Below are positions 8,231 through 16,436 of a stretch of 64,000 nucleotides of DNA, piece by piece. The notes under the pieces are model-generated. The model was not told where the DNA came from, ran no database searches, and saw nothing but the letters and a program-made list of their open reading frames with translations. Source of the DNA: Pseudomonadota bacterium (GTDB taxonomy: Bacteria > Pseudomonadota > Gammaproteobacteria > Burkholderiales > Rhodocyclaceae); the NCBI GenBank assembly GCA_008501585.1, contig QQUN01000035.1, positions 62,001 through 126,000 on the forward strand, in the 5' to 3' direction. How positions within the stretch are numbered: the first letter of the stretch is position 1; each line of letters opens with the position of its first letter. A program made the position numbers and the translations under genes.

Positions 8231-9054
8231 GCAACGTCGTTCGAGAAGCCCTCTTTCTTCCTGGCGACCACGCACCAGGGCGCTTCGCGCTGTTGCGTCG
8301 TCCGGCGGGGGAGATGCGGGGGGCGTTTCTCTACATTCATCCCTTTGCAGAGGAGATGAATCGCTCTCGCCGGATGATGGCAATGGCTGCGGAGGCCTTC
8401 GCGCACGCCGGCTGGGCGGTATTGCAGATTGATCTCACTGGGGCTGGCGACAGCGGTGGAAGTTCGGCCGATGCCGGTTGGCAGTGCTGGCAGGACGATG
8501 TTTCGGCAGGGTACGCGTGGTTGGGCGATTACCTTGGCGTCGTCCCCCATCTTTGGGGGCTGCGTGCCGGTTGCCTGTTGGCGGAGAGCTGGCTGCGCCA
8601 GACCGATAGCGCCGCCTCGACGCTTTATTGGCAACCGGTGCTCAGTGGGCGGCAACATCTGTCGCAGTTTCTGATGCTCAAGGCGGCTGGTGCGATGGGT
8701 GGCGACGGCAGTGCCAAGGCTGTCATGGGACCGCTGCGTGAGCGGCTGGCCACGGGGGAGACGGTTGAAATCGCCGGGTATTCGGTCGGCGCGGAACTGG
8801 CTCGCGGGTTGGAGAGCGTGTCGCTGGAGAATGGCGGTCGTCGGCATGGACGCACGGTGGTTGTGGAAGCGGTCTCTGGTGAGCCCAAGTTGACGCCCGC
8901 CTCGGCTGAGGCGCGCGCCCGGTGGTTGGCCGGAGACGCCGCAGTGATCTGGGAGGTTGTGGGTGGGGCGCCTTTTTGGCTGACTCAGGAAGTGACGTTG
9001 GCGCCCGCCATGACAACCCGTTCGCTGGCGCTCATTGGGGCGTGGGATCAATGA
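8227..9054 (+). CDS. Hydrolase 2, exosortase A system-associated
   Basis: A 275-residue alpha/beta-hydrolase-fold protein of the family recurrently encoded beside exosortase A. The N-terminus reads LFLPGDHAPGRFALLRRP, then YIHPFAEEMNRSRRM (oxyanion-loop side) and DLTGAGDSGG. The place of the nucleophile elbow, normally G-X-S-X-G, reads GLRAG, so the serine is replaced by arginine. The protein may therefore be non-hydrolytic, or act as an acyl transferase or partner by another mechanism. It starts with GTG overlapping the carrier-protein stop and ends overlapping hydrolase 1 (ATGA), so the three genes form one translational unit. Substrate unknown. Confidence 0.85.
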   Translation: MSNVVREALFLPGDHAPGRFALLRRPAGEMRGAFLYIHPFAEEMNRSRRMMAMAAEAFAHAGWAVLQIDLTGAGDSGGSSADAGWQCWQDDVSAGYAWLGDYLGVVPHLWGLRAGCLLAESWLRQTDSAASTLYWQPVLSGRQHLSQFLMLKAAGAMGGDGSAKAVMGPLRERLATGETVEIAGYSVGAELARGLESVSLENGGRRHGRTVVVEAVSGEPKLTPASAEARARWLAGDAAVIWEVVGGAPFWLTQEVTLAPAMTTRSLALIGAWDQ

Positions 9055-9902
9055 GCCATACCGAGCGCCCAGTGCTGTTCGAATGCGCTGGCGAAACGCT
9101 GCTGGGTATTGTTGTGGCGCCCGAGCGGCCCATGCGCACCGGGGTGCTCATTCTGGTTGGGGGGCCTCAGTATCGGGTCGGCAGCCATCGGCAGTTCGTT
9201 TTGTTGTCGCGAGCCTTGGCAGCAAGAAACCTCGCCTGCATGCGCTTCGACTACCGAGGTATGGGCGATGCTACCGGTGAGCCGGTGGGTTTTGAGTCGG
9301 TGGGCGCAGACATCGCCGCTGCGCTGAAGACCTTTCGAGCCGAGGTGCCGGGGCTGGAGCGTGTCGTCATCTGGGGGTTGTGCGATGGCGCCAGCGCTGC
9401 CTGCCTGTTTGCCCCGGCGGATGCAGCGGTGGCAGGGTTGATGCTGCTCAATCCATGGGTACGTACCGAGGCGACGCGCGCCAGAACCTATCTGAAACAC
9501 TACTACCCGCGTCGGTTGATGGATCGCGATTTCTGGGTACGTCTGCTTCAGGGCGAAGTCGGCGTGGCCAGAGCGATCCGCCAGTTTGTCGGTGGCCTGT
9601 CGCGTCGACGTTCGGATACGGGCGAGAGCGAGTCGCTGCCTGAGCGAATGATGAGTGCCCTGGATGGTTTCGAGGGGGCCGTGCTGGTTGGCCTGAGCGG
9701 CCATGACTACGTGGCGCGAGAATTTGAGGAATCGGTGCGGGGCAATGCGCATTTCGACGCCTTGCGGGCTTCGGGACGTATGACAATCTGCAAGTTTTCC
9801 GACGCCGACCATACCTTTTCGGCGAAAAATTCATGTGAGGCCATGGAACGGGCCTGTGCTGAGTGGGTCGTGGCGCTCGATGGCGGCCATGATTCGAGGT
9901 AG
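9051..9902 (+). CDS. Hydrolase 1, exosortase A system-associated
   Basis: A 283-residue alpha/beta hydrolase, starting at the ATG that overlaps the stop of hydrolase 2. Diagnostic segments are LVGGPQYRVGSHRQF near 35, the FDYRGMGDATGE loop near 65, and the elbow WGLCDGASA near 110, where cysteine takes the usual serine position. The conserved late histidine is probably in DADHTFS. A cysteine nucleophile suggests thioester or acyl-transfer chemistry, which fits an operon with an acyl carrier protein and acyl ligases; this is inference. The open frame extends upstream to 8922 only as an overlap with hydrolase 2. Confidence 0.86.
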   Translation: MSHTERPVLFECAGETLLGIVVAPERPMRTGVLILVGGPQYRVGSHRQFVLLSRALAARNLACMRFDYRGMGDATGEPVGFESVGADIAAALKTFRAEVPGLERVVIWGLCDGASAACLFAPADAAVAGLMLLNPWVRTEATRARTYLKHYYPRRLMDRDFWVRLLQGEVGVARAIRQFVGGLSRRRSDTGESESLPERMMSALDGFEGAVLVGLSGHDYVAREFEESVRGNAHFDALRASGRMTICKFSDADHTFSAKNSCEAMERACAEWVVALDGGHDSR

Positions 9903-9930
9903 TTCTCGCATGCCTGACTGGGAGATTCGG

Positions 9931-10674
9931 ATGATGACGCGATTGGCCGGGGCAGAACTCCGGATGGTAGTAGTGGCGGCGCTCTTGACGCTGGTGGCGA
10001 TACCGCCGGCCATGGCGCTGAACCCGTCGGCGCTGGGCGATTCGGGCTGCGGGACCCTGGACAATCATTTTGGTCCATTCGACTACCGGATCGACAAGAC
10101 GCAGGCGCAGGCGGTGGAGTCGGCGCACTTCACCCCCGACATCGAGAGCCTGCGGCACGGCAAGACGGGGTCATTGGGGGCGGAGCTGGACTACACGTTG
10201 CGTGCCCTTCCCAACCATCACCGCGCTTTGATGGCGATGGTTCGCCTGGGCTTGCGCGACAACACGGAGCGCCCACATGGGGCCCGCTACAAGGTCGAAT
10301 GCTGGTTGATCCGAGGCGAGGTGTTTCGCGACGACGACCCGATGGTCAAGATGGTGTATGGGGTGTATCTGCTGCGCAAAGGGCGTAATCAGGACGCGGT
10401 GGCCAAGCTCGAGGCCGCCGATGCGCTTGGCGAGGACAACGTCAACCTGCACTACAACCTCGGGCTGGCCTATGTCAAGCTCGGGCGCTACGATGATGCG
10501 CTGCGCAAGGCGCACCAGGCCTATGCCGGCGGCTTTCCGCTGCCGGGTTTGCGCCAGCAACTGGAGCGGGCCGGGCATTGGCGCGCACCGACGGCCGACG
10601 AACAGGCGGCCATCACCGATCCACCGCCGGCACACGACACAGGCGGTGCCGAGGAGCCGATCATCGCGGAGTGA
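9931..10674 (+). CDS. Exported tetratricopeptide-repeat protein
   Basis: About 247 residues from the ATG at 9931, which has GGGAG six bases upstream. A signal peptide is visible: Arg, then VVVAALLTLVAIPPAMA with a cleavage site after the Ala-Met-Ala. The mature part opens with a Cys-containing segment (SGCGTLDNHFGPFDYR). It later has TPR-like repeats, for example VNLHYNLGLAYVKLGRYDDA. This makes it a periplasmic scaffold, placed between hydrolase 1 and ligase copy 2 in the same direction. I do not know a specific function. Similar TPR proteins occur in exopolysaccharide export loci. Confidence 0.75.
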   Translation: MMTRLAGAELRMVVVAALLTLVAIPPAMALNPSALGDSGCGTLDNHFGPFDYRIDKTQAQAVESAHFTPDIESLRHGKTGSLGAELDYTLRALPNHHRALMAMVRLGLRDNTERPHGARYKVECWLIRGEVFRDDDPMVKMVYGVYLLRKGRNQDAVAKLEAADALGEDNVNLHYNLGLAYVKLGRYDDALRKAHQAYAGGFPLPGLRQQLERAGHWRAPTADEQAAITDPPPAHDTGGAEEPIIAE

Positions 10675-10731
10675 CGCACTGTCAGCCATCGATTCGCGGC
10701 CCGATCCCTTCCTTTTCTCGAGAGATCGCAC

Positions 10732-12315
10732 ATGAACCGACCCCGCCTGCTGCATGATCTGGTGGCGCGCGCTGCGGCAACAACGGCCGATGCGCCGGCG
10801 TTGATCCACAAGGACGACTGTCTTTCGTTCGCGCAACTCCAGGCCCGTATCGACGCCTTTGCTGCCGCGCTGTGCGGGCTGGGCCTGTTGCCTGACGAGC
10901 GGGTGGCTGTGGTCCTGCCCAAGCAGACTGAGGCGGTGGTAGCGATCTTCGGCGCCAGCGCGGCCGGCGGGGTGGTTGTGCCGGTCAATCCGTTGCTCAA
11001 GCCCCTGCAGGTGGCCTACATCCTGAAGAACTGCAACGTCAGGGTGCTGGTGACCTCTGCCGAGCGGGCGCGTCAGCTCGAGTCCGTGCTGACCGAGTGC
11101 CATGACCTGAATACGCTGGTGCTGGTGGCGCCCGAGGACGGCTTCGAGACCGCCGCGACGTCACGCGTGCTGGGGTGGGACGCGCTGATGCGCGTGCCGC
11201 CAAAGCCGCGGCATGACCGCATCGACACCGATATGGCGGCGATTCTGTACACGTCGGGTAGTACTGGCCTGCCCAAGGGGGTGGTGCTCTCGCATCGCAA
11301 TATGGTTGTCGCGGCGGAGAGCACCGCCGAGTTCCTTGCGCTGACGCAGAGCGATCGCCTGCTGGCGGTGCTGCCCCTGAGCTTCGACTACGGGCTGAGC
11401 CAGCTCACCTCCGCCTACGCTGCCGGGGGCTCGGTGGTGCTGATGGAATACCTGCTGCCACGACAGGTGATCAAGAACATCGCCCGCCACGGCGTGACCG
11501 GCGTGTCCGCGGTGCCGCCGATCTGGAACCAGCTGGCGGTGCTCGACTGGCCGCAGGCGGCGGTTGACTCGTTGCGCTACATCACCACCTCCGGCGGCGT
11601 CGCGCGCCAGGCGACGCTGCGCAGCCTGCGCGACAAGCTGCCGCGCACCCGCGTGTTCAAGATGTACGGCCTGACCGAGGCGTTCCGCTCCGCTTATCTG
11701 TGTCCCGAGGAGATCGATCAACGGCCGGATTCGGTGGGCAAGGCCGTGCCCAGCGCACGGCTCTGTGTGGTGCGCGAAGATGGCTCGCCTTGTGCACCGG
11801 GCGAGCCGGGCGAACTGGTGCATCGTGGGTCGCTGGTCGCCATGGGCTACTGGAACGATCCGGAGCGAACGCGCGAACGCTTTCGCCCCGCGCCCGGCCA
11901 GAGCGCTGGACTGGTTCTGCCGGAAATCGCGGTATGGTCCGGCGATCAGATGCAGATGGACGAAGACGGTTACCTGTATTTCGTCAGCCGCAAGGATGAG
12001 ATGATCAAAACGTCCGGCTATCGGGTCAGTCCGACCGAGGTGGAAGAGGTCGTGTTTGCCTCAGGCTTGGTTGCCGAGGCCGTGGCGCTGGGCGTGCCGC
12101 ACCCGGAACTGGGGCAGGCCATCGTGTTGTTGGCCCACGCCGGCCATGGCAAGGCGCTGGCGGCGGATGACCTGGTCAACTACTGCCGCGAGCAGCTGCC
12201 GACTTACATGATTCCGTCTCATGTCGATGTGCGCGAGGAGCTGCCCAAGAATCCCAACGGAAAGGTTGATCGCGCAGCGTTGCTTGCGGAGTTTCGGGAC
12301 TACTTCACCAGATAG
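10732..12315 (+). CDS. Acyl-CoA ligase (AMP-forming), exosortase A system-associated, copy 2
   Basis: A 527-residue paralogue of the ligase at 4983. The two share long near-identical stretches such as VPVNPLLKP and NCNVRVLVTSAER against DCNVRVLVTSAER. The P-loop is YTSGSTGLPKG near 176, the A5-type motif MYGLTEAFRS near 305, and the C-terminal motif NPNGKVDRA contains the catalytic lysine. It is expected to adenylate a carboxylic acid for transfer to the carrier protein or CoA. It is the last gene of the run starting at 7982, with 57 bases between it and the TPR gene. Whether the two copies are redundant or activate different acids is not visible. Confidence 0.9.
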   Translation: MNRPRLLHDLVARAAATTADAPALIHKDDCLSFAQLQARIDAFAAALCGLGLLPDERVAVVLPKQTEAVVAIFGASAAGGVVVPVNPLLKPLQVAYILKNCNVRVLVTSAERARQLESVLTECHDLNTLVLVAPEDGFETAATSRVLGWDALMRVPPKPRHDRIDTDMAAILYTSGSTGLPKGVVLSHRNMVVAAESTAEFLALTQSDRLLAVLPLSFDYGLSQLTSAYAAGGSVVLMEYLLPRQVIKNIARHGVTGVSAVPPIWNQLAVLDWPQAAVDSLRYITTSGGVARQATLRSLRDKLPRTRVFKMYGLTEAFRSAYLCPEEIDQRPDSVGKAVPSARLCVVREDGSPCAPGEPGELVHRGSLVAMGYWNDPERTRERFRPAPGQSAGLVLPEIAVWSGDQMQMDEDGYLYFVSRKDEMIKTSGYRVSPTEVEEVVFASGLVAEAVALGVPHPELGQAIVLLAHAGHGKALAADDLVNYCREQLPTYMIPSHVDVREELPKNPNGKVDRAALLAEFRDYFTR

Positions 12316-12353
12316 GGCGGCCTTGCGACCGCCGTCCCTGGTCGGTGCGGGGT

Positions 12354-13328
<975 letters not shown>

Positions 13329-14495
13329 TCACTGCGCCGGAGGGGTTTGAAATGCCCCTGGCGCCCAGCGGCGAGGCGCGGTGAGGGGGCGCGTGCCGGC
13401 AGGGGGGGCGAATTCATGGGTCGGTTGAAGGGCGATGCCTCGCCACATCGGTGCCGCCTCGACATGGCCCCGCAGCAGCGAATCTCGCTCGAGCCGGTAG
13501 GCATCCGCATCGTTGCGGTCCGTGGCCGGCACGAGGCCGGGGTTGTCGATGAACTCCCCCGGATTGCCCAGAGCAAAGACGCCAACGCCGACGAGCAGGT
13601 TGTTGCGGGCCATGACGGTCGGCGCGGCATGCGCGTCATGTTGCCACACCTGCAGGAAGCGGCCGCCGCCGCTGCGGTCGTTGATGAGGGTGTTGTGACT
13701 CAGTACCAGCCGGTTGTCGGGCCAGCGATAGCCTTCGGCACCGTAGCTGATCAGTGTGAGATTCGAGGTGCTGGCGGACTGGCCGATGATGTTGCCGATG
13801 ACGGTCGCGGCGCCGCCTTCAGGAAATTCGAGCGAGTAGGAGGCCTCGCCGTCCGGGCCATCGACCAGCCAGTTGTATTCGATGCGCTGAGTTCGTGCGC
13901 GCGATTTGACCAGGTGGGCGTTGTAGCCGCCTTCGACCCGACTGCCGCGGAGTGAGAAATAGGCGATGCGCCCGACGTAGAGCAGATGGTGCAGTGCGCC
14001 CGCGTGGCGAGGCGCCCGGGAGAATGTGCAGTTCTCGATCTGCAGGCGGGCGTTGGGGTCGTTGCTGGTCATGATGCCCGTTTCGTTGTCGACAAAACGG
14101 CTACTTCTCACGGTAAGTTTCCCGCGTTCAAAACGAATGCCCGCGCCATTGAAGTGGGCCACGCGCGCGCCACGGAAGGTGATGTTGTCGATGACGATCG
14201 TGCCGCCGCGGATGACCCAGATGGCCTTGCCTTCGACCGACTGACCGTCGGCGTCAAGCACAGGGCCGTCGCCCAGCCCACGGATGGTGAGGCGGTCTTG
14301 CTGCCATAGGGCGACGTCGCCACGGTAGTGGCCGGGCAGGATGGTGACGGTGTCGCCGTCCTGCGCGAGGCGGGCGGCATCGGCAATGCGCTGGATGGAC
14401 TCGTTCGGGCCGACACGGATGTCGGCCGCCATGGCGACCGAGCATGCCAAGGCGGCCAGGGCGGGCATCCAGATGAAATGGCGGTTGATCGACAT
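13329..14495 (-). CDS. Exported right-handed parallel beta-helix repeat protein
   Basis: About 388 residues from the ATG at 14495. The signal peptide MSINRHFIWMPALAALACSV ends near AMA. It is followed by successive short beta strands of the parallel beta-helix type, for example IVIDNITFRGARVAHF and NARLQIENCTFSRA, with stacked Asn/Gly turns. Such folds belong to polysaccharide lyases, epimerases and surface-binding proteins. No catalytic residues can be assigned. The location next to the exosortase polysaccharide locus is suggestive only. It is transcribed toward argB, 75 bases away. Confidence 0.78.
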   Translation of the reverse strand: MSINRHFIWMPALAALACSVAMAADIRVGPNESIQRIADAARLAQDGDTVTILPGHYRGDVALWQQDRLTIRGLGDGPVLDADGQSVEGKAIWVIRGGTIVIDNITFRGARVAHFNGAGIRFERGKLTVRSSRFVDNETGIMTSNDPNARLQIENCTFSRAPRHAGALHHLLYVGRIAYFSLRGSRVEGGYNAHLVKSRARTQRIEYNWLVDGPDGEASYSLEFPEGGAATVIGNIIGQSASTSNLTLISYGAEGYRWPDNRLVLSHNTLINDRSGGGRFLQVWQHDAHAAPTVMARNNLLVGVGVFALGNPGEFIDNPGLVPATDRNDADAYRLERDSLLRGHVEAAPMWRGIALQPTHEFAPPAGTRPLTAPRRWAPGAFQTPPAQ

Positions 14496-14589
14496 GGGTG
14501 CCGCGGGCTCCCGGAGGGCGGTGGCACCAGTGTGAACGGCTTGGCCGGCCGGCACCAGTCAGGCGTCGGCCGGCCGTGGGCGGGAGCGG

Positions 14590-15006
14590 TCAGTCGATGG
14601 TCAGGCGCTTGGCCTGGACGGCGGCCTTCTTGGGCAGGGTGAGTTCCAGCACGCCGTCGACAAACTTGGCGGCAGCGCGCGATTCGTCCACATCCTGGCC
14701 GAGCTGGAAGCTGCGCGAGACCTTGCCGTAGTAGCGCTCGGTGCGCAGCACGCGCTCGCCATCCTTTTGTTCGGACTGTTGTTTGCGCTCGGCGGTGATG
14801 GACACCACCGGCCCGTCGATGTGGACATGGATGTTGTCCTTGGCCACCCCGGGCAACTCGGCGTGCACGGCATAGCCTTCGGGGCTTTCCTTGACGTCGA
14901 CGCGCATTTGCGGCGCTTCGGCGGTGTTGCCACCGTATTCGACAGGGCGTACGAAAAATCCGCGGAAGAAGTCTTCGAACGGATCGTGGCGTGTGATATT
15001 GCTCAT
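14590..15006 (-). CDS. Small heat shock protein, Hsp20/alpha-crystallin family
   Basis: A 138-residue ATP-independent holdase. The alpha-crystallin domain runs from about residue 35 (PQMRVDVKE) through YAVHAELPGVAKDNIHVHID to FVDGVLELTLPKK near the end, where G-V-L-x-L is the conserved signature. The N-terminus DPFEDFFRGFF is typical of class A bacterial Hsp20. The start at 15006 has a strong AAGGAGGA ribosome site; the longer frame to 15090 has none. The C-terminal partner motif I-X-I appears only as RLTID. It stands alone between the beta-helix gene and nudB. Confidence 0.93.
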   Translation of the reverse strand: MSNITRHDPFEDFFRGFFVRPVEYGGNTAEAPQMRVDVKESPEGYAVHAELPGVAKDNIHVHIDGPVVSITAERKQQSEQKDGERVLRTERYYGKVSRSFQLGQDVDESRAAAKFVDGVLELTLPKKAAVQAKRLTID

Positions 15007-15110
15007 GAGATCCTCCTTGTCAAAAGGGTAACGATTCCCGCTATCCAAGGTAGTGTCGCCCGTCCTGTTTTCAAGGGGGCAAAGCCGCAAGCAATTGTTT
15101 CAACGGGCTT
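15007..15110 (-). promoter_or_regulatory. Possible heat-shock promoter region of hsp20
   Basis: On the minus strand the leader contains CCCCCTTGAAAAC, matching the sigma-32 minus-35 core CTTGAAA. The bases 13-15 further on (CGACACTACC) only poorly resemble the C-rich minus-10 box. An upstream GTTGAAA followed by CCCCCTTG about 18 bases later is an alternative pairing. The function of the downstream gene favours heat-shock control, but the sequence match is weak. Confidence 0.3.
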
Positions 15111-15121
15111 TGTCGGGTGAG

Positions 15122-15571
15122 TCAGCCGGCGTGGGGCAGGCATAGCCGCACCGCGTCGCGGTTGGTCCATGACCAGATGCGCTTGAGCGCGTGGGCGGCG
15201 GGGAGCCACTCGGCGGCATCGTGCTCGGTTGGTGTCAGCGTGATGTCACATGGCGCCGGCAGACACAGGCTGAAGACGGTTTCGGTGTTGTGGCGCACGC
15301 CGGGTGGATAGCGGTGGCGCCAGTGGTCCGGAATGGGGAAACGGTTGGCGAGGCGCCGGTCGATCAGTGCATCCGAGGCGAGCCGGAGTCCGGTCTCTTC
15401 GGCGACTTCGCGTGCGGCTGCCTCGCGCGGTGTCTCGCCCGCTTCCAGGCTGCCGGTGACCGACTGCCAGAAATCAAAGGGCGCCCGCCGGTGCAGGAGC
15501 AACACATGGGCGTCCGGTGTGTGAATCAGCACCAGGACGGAGTGGGGGCGCTTGAAGCCGGTCGGGTTCAT
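15122..15571 (-). CDS. nudB: Dihydroneopterin triphosphate diphosphatase
   Basis: A 149-residue Nudix hydrolase that removes pyrophosphate from dihydroneopterin triphosphate in folate synthesis. The Nudix box is visible around residues 40-62 (GSLEAGETPREAA followed by REVAEETGL), with all Glu and Arg ligands. The N-terminus KRPHSVLVLIHTPDAHVLLL and the central WRHRYPPGVRHNTETVFSL are characteristic of NudB rather than of general Nudix proteins. In many betaproteobacteria nudB follows aspS; here three other genes separate them. Its ATG overlaps the barstar stop (ATGA), so the two are coupled. Confidence 0.92.
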   Translation of the reverse strand: MNPTGFKRPHSVLVLIHTPDAHVLLLHRRAPFDFWQSVTGSLEAGETPREAAAREVAEETGLRLASDALIDRRLANRFPIPDHWRHRYPPGVRHNTETVFSLCLPAPCDITLTPTEHDAAEWLPAAHALKRIWSWTNRDAVRLCLPHAG

Positions 15572-15987
15572 GCCGTGTTGGCACCGACCACGCCATCGGT
15601 CAGGACATGAAACGGCACGCCTTCGGCCTGCCAGTGATCACAGCAGTCGGTGAGCAGGTCGGTGAGGATCGGCGCGTTGGCGGCGTCCGGGCTGGCGCCG
15701 GTGAGGATCAGCACGTAGCCGTCGGCCGGAAGCCAGGACAGGTCGGTCAGGCAATCGTACAGGGCATCCCAGTTGCGCCCGAACCAGCGTGGCATGTCGA
15801 AGGCCCGCGCCAGTGTGTCAATGATGTCGGCCTTGTCGGCCGGGCCATCGAGCTTGGCGATGATGACTCGCCTGCCGTGACCTTGGGCCGCGCGCACGAG
15901 CGCATCGACCTCGTCGGTGCGCATGGGCAGGATGCGGTTGCCGCCGGTCAGGGCGTGAGTCAGGTCGGTTTCGGGCGGGGTCGTCAT
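15568..15987 (-). CDS. Barstar family ribonuclease inhibitor
   Basis: A 139-residue protein with a C-terminal barstar domain. The motif FGRNWDALYDCL (Trp73, Asp74) corresponds to the barnase-binding helix, in which the aspartate enters the RNase active site. LDGPADKADIIDTLARAFD precedes it, as in the family. About 35 extra N-terminal residues are unlike classical barstar. It lies directly downstream of a secreted barnase-type RNase gene with a 4-base overlap, and overlaps nudB downstream. Known barstars protect the cytoplasm from the cognate RNase before export. That pairing is inferred here from overlap. Confidence 0.9.
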   Translation of the reverse strand: MTTPPETDLTHALTGGNRILPMRTDEVDALVRAAQGHGRRVIIAKLDGPADKADIIDTLARAFDMPRWFGRNWDALYDCLTDLSWLPADGYVLILTGASPDAANAPILTDLLTDCCDHWQAEGVPFHVLTDGVVGANTA

Positions 15988-16370
15988 CGTGCCTCCGGGA
16001 TACGCCGAAAACTGCGGTAGTGATCCGCCGTGTAATAGTAGATCTCGGGGGGCGTGCCGCCGGTGACGATACGCCGGGCTCCGCGGGTACGTTCGCCAGG
16101 GGTGGGGACGGTGTACTCCCGGTAGTAACCCCGGGGCTTCTGGGGCAAGAGGCGCTCGCGATTGTGGAAAACGGTGCCGTCCTTGCGATACGGAAAGGGG
16201 CCGCCGTGGTCGATCAGCGCCAGGGTGGCCAGCGCTTCGGGCGGCAGCCAGGCAATGGCGCTGGGGGTGTGCGTCGTGCCGGATGGGGCAGGGGCGTCGC
16301 CCGAGCACGCCGGGAGCAGCGCACACGCGGCGAGCAGGCAGGCGAACAGAAACCGGGGCAGTCGGCGCAT
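15984..16370 (-). CDS. Secreted barnase/RNase Sa-type guanyl ribonuclease (lipoprotein-like)
   Basis: A 128-residue exported ribonuclease of the N1/T1/U2 (microbial RNase) family, cutting RNA after guanine. The N-terminus is a lipoprotein-type signal with lipobox LPAC (Cys22). The mature domain has IDHGGPFPYRKDGTVFHNRE, then the catalytic glutamate in YREYTVPTPG (Glu85), the arginine cluster RGARR at 96-100, and the catalytic histidine in TADHYRSF (His117). All three catalytic positions look intact. Its stop overlaps the barstar start. If lipidated it would sit in the outer membrane or periplasm rather than diffuse away. Target and biological role are unknown. Confidence 0.9.
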   Translation of the reverse strand: MRRLPRFLFACLLAACALLPACSGDAPAPSGTTHTPSAIAWLPPEALATLALIDHGGPFPYRKDGTVFHNRERLLPQKPRGYYREYTVPTPGERTRGARRIVTGGTPPEIYYYTADHYRSFRRIPEAR

Positions 16371-16436
16371 GCGAAAACCATCGGGGACAGGAGATGCCCT
16401 GAGTGTAGCAGTTGGCTGGCGTGGTGCCGACTGGCG

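Noticed and set aside
12316-12353. GC-rich hairpin GGCGG...CCGCC between ligase copy 2 and argB as a terminator
   Set aside because: Short stem, imperfect, and no T-run on either strand.
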